In this document: one piece after another, positions 31,516-35,170 of the stretch
How the letters are laid out: every line of letters starts with the position of its first letter
Position numbering within the stretch: the first letter of the stretch is position 1
Source: Oscillospiraceae bacterium
GTDB taxonomy: Bacteria; Bacillota; Clostridia; Oscillospirales; Acutalibacteraceae
Assembly (NCBI GenBank): GCA_015065665.1
Contig: SVPX01000009.1
Coordinates: 1-35,170, forward strand
Length of the DNA: 35,170 bases
Direction of reading: 5' to 3'
Made by a program: the position numbers and the translations under genes
The notes under the pieces: model-generated
What the model saw: only the letters and a program-made list of their open reading frames with translations
Databases searched by the model: none
What the model was told of the DNA's origin: nothing

Positions 31516-31974
31516 ATGGAAAAAATTGCAAGTTTTACAGTTGACCACGATGTTCTTGAGCCGGGTATCTATGTGTCACGTATTGACGGGGACATTGTAA
31601 CCTACGACCTGAGATTCATAAAACCCAACACTCCTCCTTTCCTTGAGAATGGAGCACTCCACACCATTGAGCATCTCTTTGCAACCTATATGAGAAACGG
31701 CAGATTCGGCAGAAACATAATCTACTTCGGACCTATGGGTTGCCGTACAGGCTTTTATCTTATTGTCCGCGACCTGTCAAACAAGGATACTCTGGCACTT
31801 ATCAAGGAGACTCTTACACAGGCTCTTGCTCATACAGGAGATATCCCAGGCAACACCGCAAAAGAGTGCGGAAACTACCTTGACCACGATGTTGAGGGTG
31901 CTATGAGAGATATGGCTAAATATTATGATACTGTAAAAGATTGGACTATCTACGACTTACAGTATAAAAAATAA
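31516..31974 (+). CDS. luxS: S-ribosylhomocysteine lyase (autoinducer-2 synthase)
   Basis: 152 residues starting MEKIASFTVDHDVLEPGIYV. The metal-binding HTIEH motif is in NGALHTIEHLFATY, and the catalytic Cys region is FGPMGCRTGFYLI. The C-terminal GNTAKECGNYLDHD supplies further active-site residues. LuxS cleaves S-ribosylhomocysteine into homocysteine and DPD, the AI-2 precursor, in the activated methyl cycle. The true start is ATG 31516 with GTGAGGT upstream; the longer frame from 31465 overlaps the muramidase. No pfs or metE/metH is adjacent. It lies downstream of a GH25 muramidase and is followed by a terminator. Confidence 0.96.
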   Translation: MEKIASFTVDHDVLEPGIYVSRIDGDIVTYDLRFIKPNTPPFLENGALHTIEHLFATYMRNGRFGRNIIYFGPMGCRTGFYLIVRDLSNKDTLALIKETLTQALAHTGDIPGNTAKECGNYLDHDVEGAMRDMAKYYDTVKDWTIYDLQYKK

Positions 31975-32030
31975 CCATCAATTTGCACAAAAAACAGAAT
32001 AATCATTTGTACACTATAGCAAATGCTATG

Positions 32031-32068
32031 AAAAAGCGGAAAAAGGTTGTATTTTTCCGCTTTTTTCT
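32031..32068 (+). terminator. Terminator of the GH25-luxS unit
   Basis: AAAAGCGGAAAAA pairs with TTTTTCCGCTTTT around a short loop; the T-run is part of and follows the stem. Confidence 0.85.
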
Positions 32069-32084
32069 GTATAATTATCAAGGT

Positions 32085-32110
32085 TGTTAAAATTGTTACA
32101 ACTTTGTAAC
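32085..32110 (+). promoter_or_regulatory. WalR (YycF)-type binding site upstream of the M23 peptidase
   Basis: TGTTAC (32094-32099), five bases, then TGTAAC (32105-32110). This fits the published WalR consensus TGTWAH-N5-TGTWAH exactly. A further half-site TGTTAA lies at 32085-32090. A TATATA/TATAAC -10-like element follows at 32112-32119. The target gene class (cell-wall hydrolase) is what WalRK controls in other Firmicutes. Confidence 0.6.
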
Positions 32111-32147
32111 ATATATAACAGCTTGTAATCAACCAAGGAATAAGACA

Positions 32148-32170
32148 GATGCACAGATACTTCCTGTGCA
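32148..32170 (+). other. Short hairpin in the leader of the M23 peptidase gene
   Basis: TGCACAG pairs with CTGTGCA around ATACTTC, 15-20 bases before the ribosome binding site. It may affect mRNA stability or translation; no riboswitch class is recognised. Confidence 0.35.
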
Positions 32171-32197
32171 AATATCAAAAACCAAGGAGACATTTGT

Positions 32198-33649
32198 TTG
32201 GGTACAAAGTTTATTAGCGTTGAGGGCTACAGCGAAATCAAGTCTCTCAACAAAAAGAACAATGCACACAAAAAACTTAATACTATTAATAAGACACTCA
32301 GATTTATAAAACGCATCCCCAAGGAAATCAGAAAGGATGCAAAGGTAATTGCTAAAAAATGGAAAGACATTACATGGAAAACTCTGACACCTGCCAAGTT
32401 CTTCGGGGGTATCAGAAAGTTCCACATCAGTTCTTCCTACTTTGAGTTTATGAGAACACCCAAGGGTATCGTTACCGCTATGGCACCTGTTCTTGCAACT
32501 CTCATTCTTGTGCTGACAGTCTGCTTCTGGACCTGCACAGATAAGCCCCTGACCGTTAATGTGGGCGGTGAGCAGATTGCTACCATCGACAACGAAAAGG
32601 TCCTCACTCAGGCTTCTGCCCAGATGCACAACGCACTCTCAGGCACAGACACTAACGAGTCAACAACAACACCTGTTATTCAGGTTTCTTATCCTATGTT
32701 GGGTTCAGTACAGAAGTCCTCTGTTTCTGATGTATACGAAAAGCTTGTTGATTGCAACGAGGCTGTAGTTTCAGATGCAGGCGGTCTTTATGTTGACGGT
32801 ATATTCTACGGCGCTGCTGAGAATCCCGAAGAACTTACATCCGCCCTCACAACTATTCTTGATGAGGCAAAGGCAAAGTATGACGACACAACAACCACCA
32901 CATTCAATAACGATGTTCAGGTTGTTACTGATGTATATGCAAAGGACTCTGTAAAGTCCGTTGAGGAGATTATCGAGTCTGCAAGACAGAATTTCTCCAT
33001 AAGACTTGAAACTGACTTTACTGCTGAGTACGAGAAGTATTTCACAACTATCTATCAGTATGACGAGTCTGAACTTGACACATACTCTGAGATTCTCACA
33101 AAGGGTGAGATGGGCTCTCAGAAAGTTTTCTACCGCCTTGTATATGTTGACGGTGTACAGACAGATGCAATCGTAAAATCCTCTGTAACCACAAAGGAGC
33201 CTGTTGACCAGGTAATGGTTGTGGGTACTAAGGAAAGCTACAGCGCAACAGGTTCATTTATGTGGCCTGTGCCTTATACACGCAACATCACCAGTCCCTA
33301 TGAGTACCGTTGGGGTACATTCCACTATGGTATCGATATCTCCTGGAATGGTATCTATGGTGCAGATATTGTTGCATCCGATGCAGGTACAGTTACATGG
33401 GCAGGCTGGGACAACTCAGGCTACGGCTACTATGTAATCATCGACCACGGCAACGGCTTCCAGACTCTGTATGCTCACTGCTGTGATGTGTATGTTTCCG
33501 CAGGCGATAAAGTCCGTCAGGGGGATGTTATCGCAGGTGTAGGCTCCACAGGTTACTCCACAGGCGACCATCTCCACTTTGAGATTATCGACAATGGAGT
33601 TAAGGTTGACCCCGAAATCTACACACCCGGTTCAAGTTATATCGGTTAA
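32198..33649 (+). CDS. Membrane-anchored G5/M23 metallopeptidase (peptidoglycan endopeptidase)
   Basis: The start is TTG at 32198 with CAAGGAG upstream. An 88-residue basic cytoplasmic part (for example RIPKEIRKDAKVIAKKWKD) precedes one transmembrane helix (about 89-112). The long extracellular region includes a Thr-rich stretch, a G5-type domain (about 270-345, with YSEILTKGEMGSQKVFYRLV and VTTKEPVDQVMVVGTK) and a C-terminal M23 domain (about 375-470). The LytM/M23 zinc motifs are intact: HYGID (HxxxD) and HLHFE (HxH). It should cleave peptide cross-bridges in peptidoglycan. The large basic N-terminal domain is unusual for the class and may bind a cytoplasmic partner. A WalR-type box upstream suggests control by cell-wall stress signalling. 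Confidence 0.92.
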   Translation: MGTKFISVEGYSEIKSLNKKNNAHKKLNTINKTLRFIKRIPKEIRKDAKVIAKKWKDITWKTLTPAKFFGGIRKFHISSSYFEFMRTPKGIVTAMAPVLATLILVLTVCFWTCTDKPLTVNVGGEQIATIDNEKVLTQASAQMHNALSGTDTNESTTTPVIQVSYPMLGSVQKSSVSDVYEKLVDCNEAVVSDAGGLYVDGIFYGAAENPEELTSALTTILDEAKAKYDDTTTTTFNNDVQVVTDVYAKDSVKSVEEIIESARQNFSIRLETDFTAEYEKYFTTIYQYDESELDTYSEILTKGEMGSQKVFYRLVYVDGVQTDAIVKSSVTTKEPVDQVMVVGTKESYSATGSFMWPVPYTRNITSPYEYRWGTFHYGIDISWNGIYGADIVASDAGTVTWAGWDNSGYGYYVIIDHGNGFQTLYAHCCDVYVSAGDKVRQGDVIAGVGSTGYSTGDHLHFEIIDNGVKVDPEIYTPGSSYIG

Positions 33650-33661
33650 TATGTATTTATA

Positions 33662-33697
33662 ATCACTCTACCTTGCTTGAGGTAGGGTGATTTTTTT
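33662..33697 (+). terminator. Terminator of the M23 peptidase gene
   Basis: ATCACTCTACCT pairs with AGGTAGGGTGAT (one G-T pair), followed by a run of T. Confidence 0.88.
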
Positions 33698-33751
33698 GTC
33701 CTGAGTGGCACCAGATTAAACCTGTGGTTGATTTTTTATATCAAGTGTTTA

Positions 33752-33780
33752 TTGAAAAACCGAATTCTTAGTGTTATAAT
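33752..33780 (+). promoter_or_regulatory. Promoter of the repeated starch-binding-like protein gene
   Basis: TTGAAA at 33752-33757, 17 bases, then perfect TATAAT at 33775-33780. Confidence 0.7.
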
Positions 33781-33831
33781 GGAATAGACAGGAATACTGC
33801 CAATACTGAAAAACTACAGGAGGTAGATTTT

Positions 33832-35170
33832 ATGTTCAGAAAAATTATAAGTTTAGTTCTTGCAATGCTGATTGTTGTGGCTATGAGTACAGTAGCAATC
33901 ACATCTGCAACAACAGTGACACTTCCCGAGAAGGCAGAGGGTACAAACCGTTACTACTTCTATATGCCTGATGAGTGGAAGAACGAGTACACCGATACAG
34001 CAGGTATCTATTGGTGGAATGGTACAGATTTTTGCTCTGCATGGCCAGGCTATACTGCTAATAAGGCAGATGCTGAGGGCGTGTATTACTACGATGTACC
34101 CACAGATGTTACTACTGTAATCTGGAACAACAATATTGATGGCGGTTCAGATCCTGCACAGGATATCTACAAGGCATCAGCTCAGACAATAAACATCGGC
34201 ACAGAGTATTATGACCCGGGTGAAAGCGACAACTACCCCGATGGCACATACAGCTTTGACGGTATGATTTATGTTATCGATCCTACTTTATGTACAACAA
34301 GTGCTTATTCGGGTAAAATGACTTTTGAGGGTGAGTGGTACTACTACTACGGAAACGGTGAGTACGGCTTCACACCTGAGAAAGGCGAGGAATTCTTCAC
34401 AGGTGAATATCACGATATCGATGGAAAAGAATTTCCCACAGAGCCTTCAACACCTGACCAGGAAGTTCCAACAGATCCCACACCTGATGAAATCAACCGT
34501 TACTACTTCTATATGCCTGATGAGTGGAAGAACGAGTACACCGAAACAGCAGGTATCTATTGGTGGGAGGGTACAGATGCCTGTCTTGCATGGCCCGGCT
34601 ATACTGCTAATAAGGCAGATGCTGATGGCGTATACTACTACGATGTACCCACAGATGTTACTACTGTAATCTGGAACAACAATATTGACGGCGGTTCAGA
34701 TAAAACTCAGGATATCTACAAGGCATCAGCTCAGACAGTAAACATCGGCACAGAGTATTATGACCCGGGTGAAAGCGACAACTACCCCGATGGCACAGAC
34801 AGCTTTGACGGTATGATTTATGTTATCGATCCTACTTTATGTACAACAAGTGCTATTCAGACCAAACTGACACAGGAGGGTGAGTGGTACTATTACTACG
34901 GAAACGGTGAGTACGGCTTCACACCTGAGAAGGGCGAGGTGTTCTTCACAGGCAAAACCCATATCATTGAGGGCGAAAATCCCACAGAGCCTTCAACACC
35001 TGATGAAACAAACCGCTACTATTTCTATATGCCTGATGAGTGGAAGAACGAGTACACCGATACAGCAGGTATCTATTGGTGGGAGGGTACAGATGCCTGT
35101 CTTGCATGGCCCGGCTATACTGCTAATAAGGCAGATGCTGATGGTGTGTACTACTACGATGTACCCACAG
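33832..35170 (+). CDS. Secreted protein of tandem starch-binding-like modules (incomplete, runs off the window)
   Basis: ATG 33832 follows CAGGAGG; no in-frame stop occurs before the window end. A signal peptide (MFRKIISLVLAMLIVVAMST, cleavage near SA) precedes repeated units that begin NRYYFYMPDEWKNEYT at 33946, 34495 and 35011. Each unit has YWWxGTDxCxAWPGYTANKA, VYYYDVPTDVTTVIWNNNID and QDIYKASAQT, then a YYYYGNGEYGFTPEKGE part and a Thr/Pro linker (PTEPSTPD). The W-PG-VPxxxxxVIWNN pattern resembles CBM26-type starch-binding modules, in which aromatic residues stack on glucan. It may bind starch or a similar glucan at the cell surface. A dockerin or anchor could follow beyond the edge. Confidence 0.85.
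   Translation, partial: MFRKIISLVLAMLIVVAMSTVAITSATTVTLPEKAEGTNRYYFYMPDEWKNEYTDTAGIYWWNGTDFCSAWPGYTANKADAEGVYYYDVPTDVTTVIWNNNIDGGSDPAQDIYKASAQTINIGTEYYDPGESDNYPDGTYSFDGMIYVIDPTLCTTSAYSGKMTFEGEWYYYYGNGEYGFTPEKGEEFFTGEYHDIDGKEFPTEPSTPDQEVPTDPTPDEINRYYFYMPDEWKNEYTETAGIYWWEGTDACLAWPGYTANKADADGVYYYDVPTDVTTVIWNNNIDGGSDKTQDIYKASAQTVNIGTEYYDPGESDNYPDGTDSFDGMIYVIDPTLCTTSAIQTKLTQEGEWYYYYGNGEYGFTPEKGEVFFTGKTHIIEGENPTEPSTPDETNRYYFYMPDEWKNEYTDTAGIYWWEGTDACLAWPGYTANKADADGVYYYDVPT
33946..35170 (+). repeat. Near-identical ~0.5-kb tandem coding repeats (2.3 copies visible)
   Basis: Unit starts lie at 33946, 34495 (549 bp later) and 35011 (516 bp later), all in frame. Long runs are identical in DNA, such as 33952-33999 against 34501-34548. 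Length differences are confined to the Thr/Pro linker. Confidence 0.9.

Noticed and set aside
28630..31974. An AI-2 production and export module (AI-2E permease with luxS)
   Set aside because: The genes are 1.7 kb apart with a terminator, repeats and a minus-strand gene between them, and most AI-2E family proteins do not move AI-2.
32111..32197. c-di-AMP (ydaO-type) riboswitch before the M23 peptidase
   Set aside because: Cell-wall hydrolase genes often carry one, but I cannot find its conserved core; only a short hairpin is visible.

Overview
The window looks like a chromosomal segment of a gut Clostridia bacterium of the Ruminococcus/Oscillospiraceae type. I infer this from three things: several secreted proteins ending in paired type I dockerin repeats with the DATAIQK signature, BspA-like leucine-rich repeat proteins, and starch-binding-type modules in a repeated secreted protein. 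Ribosome binding sites are of the AAGGAGG type, there are several TTG/GTG starts, and most transcripts end in clear hairpin-plus-T terminators. I see no rRNA, tRNA, CRISPR array, prophage or classical insertion sequence.

Layout. (1) 1-670: a tRNA-binding domain like the C-terminus of methionyl-tRNA synthetase, with no catalytic part next to it. (2) 681-3303: an AT-rich stretch. It holds an unusual GxIY-repeat membrane protein and a two-gene peptide-maturation cassette: a radical SAM/SPASM enzyme followed by a 38-residue peptide with three cysteines, closed by a terminator. (3) 3452-15176: one long operon of ten tightly packed genes, many with 1-4 base overlaps, between a consensus promoter and a terminator. 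It encodes three unknown proteins, a zinc-ribbon/FHA protein, an orphan NrdG-like radical SAM activase, a ClpB-like AAA+ ATPase with a novel N-terminus, a PP2C phosphatase, a Ser/Thr kinase with an N-terminal repeat array, a polytopic membrane protein and a DedA/VTT-like membrane protein. This is the best candidate for an undescribed system. I read it as a phosphothreonine-controlled, membrane-linked AAA+ machine.

(4) 15211-15786: a small acidic unknown protein under its own promoter. (5) 15847-21217: a four-gene operon of exported proteins (two LRR-dockerin paralogues, a repetitive dockerin protein and a lipoprotein). (6) 21226-24346: sulfur-amino-acid genes, a cyuA-like cysteine desulfidase on the minus strand and cysK on the plus strand. 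Between them is a DUF559 nuclease-like gene set inside an array of hairpin repeats. (7) 24466-26773: an EF-G paralogue. (8) 26826-28456: more hairpin repeats and a third LRR-dockerin gene on the minus strand. (9) 28630-30407: an AI-2E/YtvI-family permease, a tandem pair of a ~108-bp four-hairpin repeat, and an 82-residue unknown protein on the minus strand. (10) 30498-32068: a GH25 muramidase and luxS in one unit. (11) 32085-33697: a membrane-anchored G5/M23 peptidase preceded by a sequence matching the WalR box consensus. (12) 33752-end: a secreted protein built from near-identical ~180-residue starch-binding-like repeats, cut by the window edge.

Together these are surface and cell-wall functions (dockerin proteins, lipoprotein, GH25, M23, starch-binding protein), housekeeping sulfur metabolism (cysK, cyuA, luxS) and two accessory systems (the RiPP cassette and the kinase/FHA/AAA+ operon). 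Functional statements rest on motif reading alone; no database search was run.
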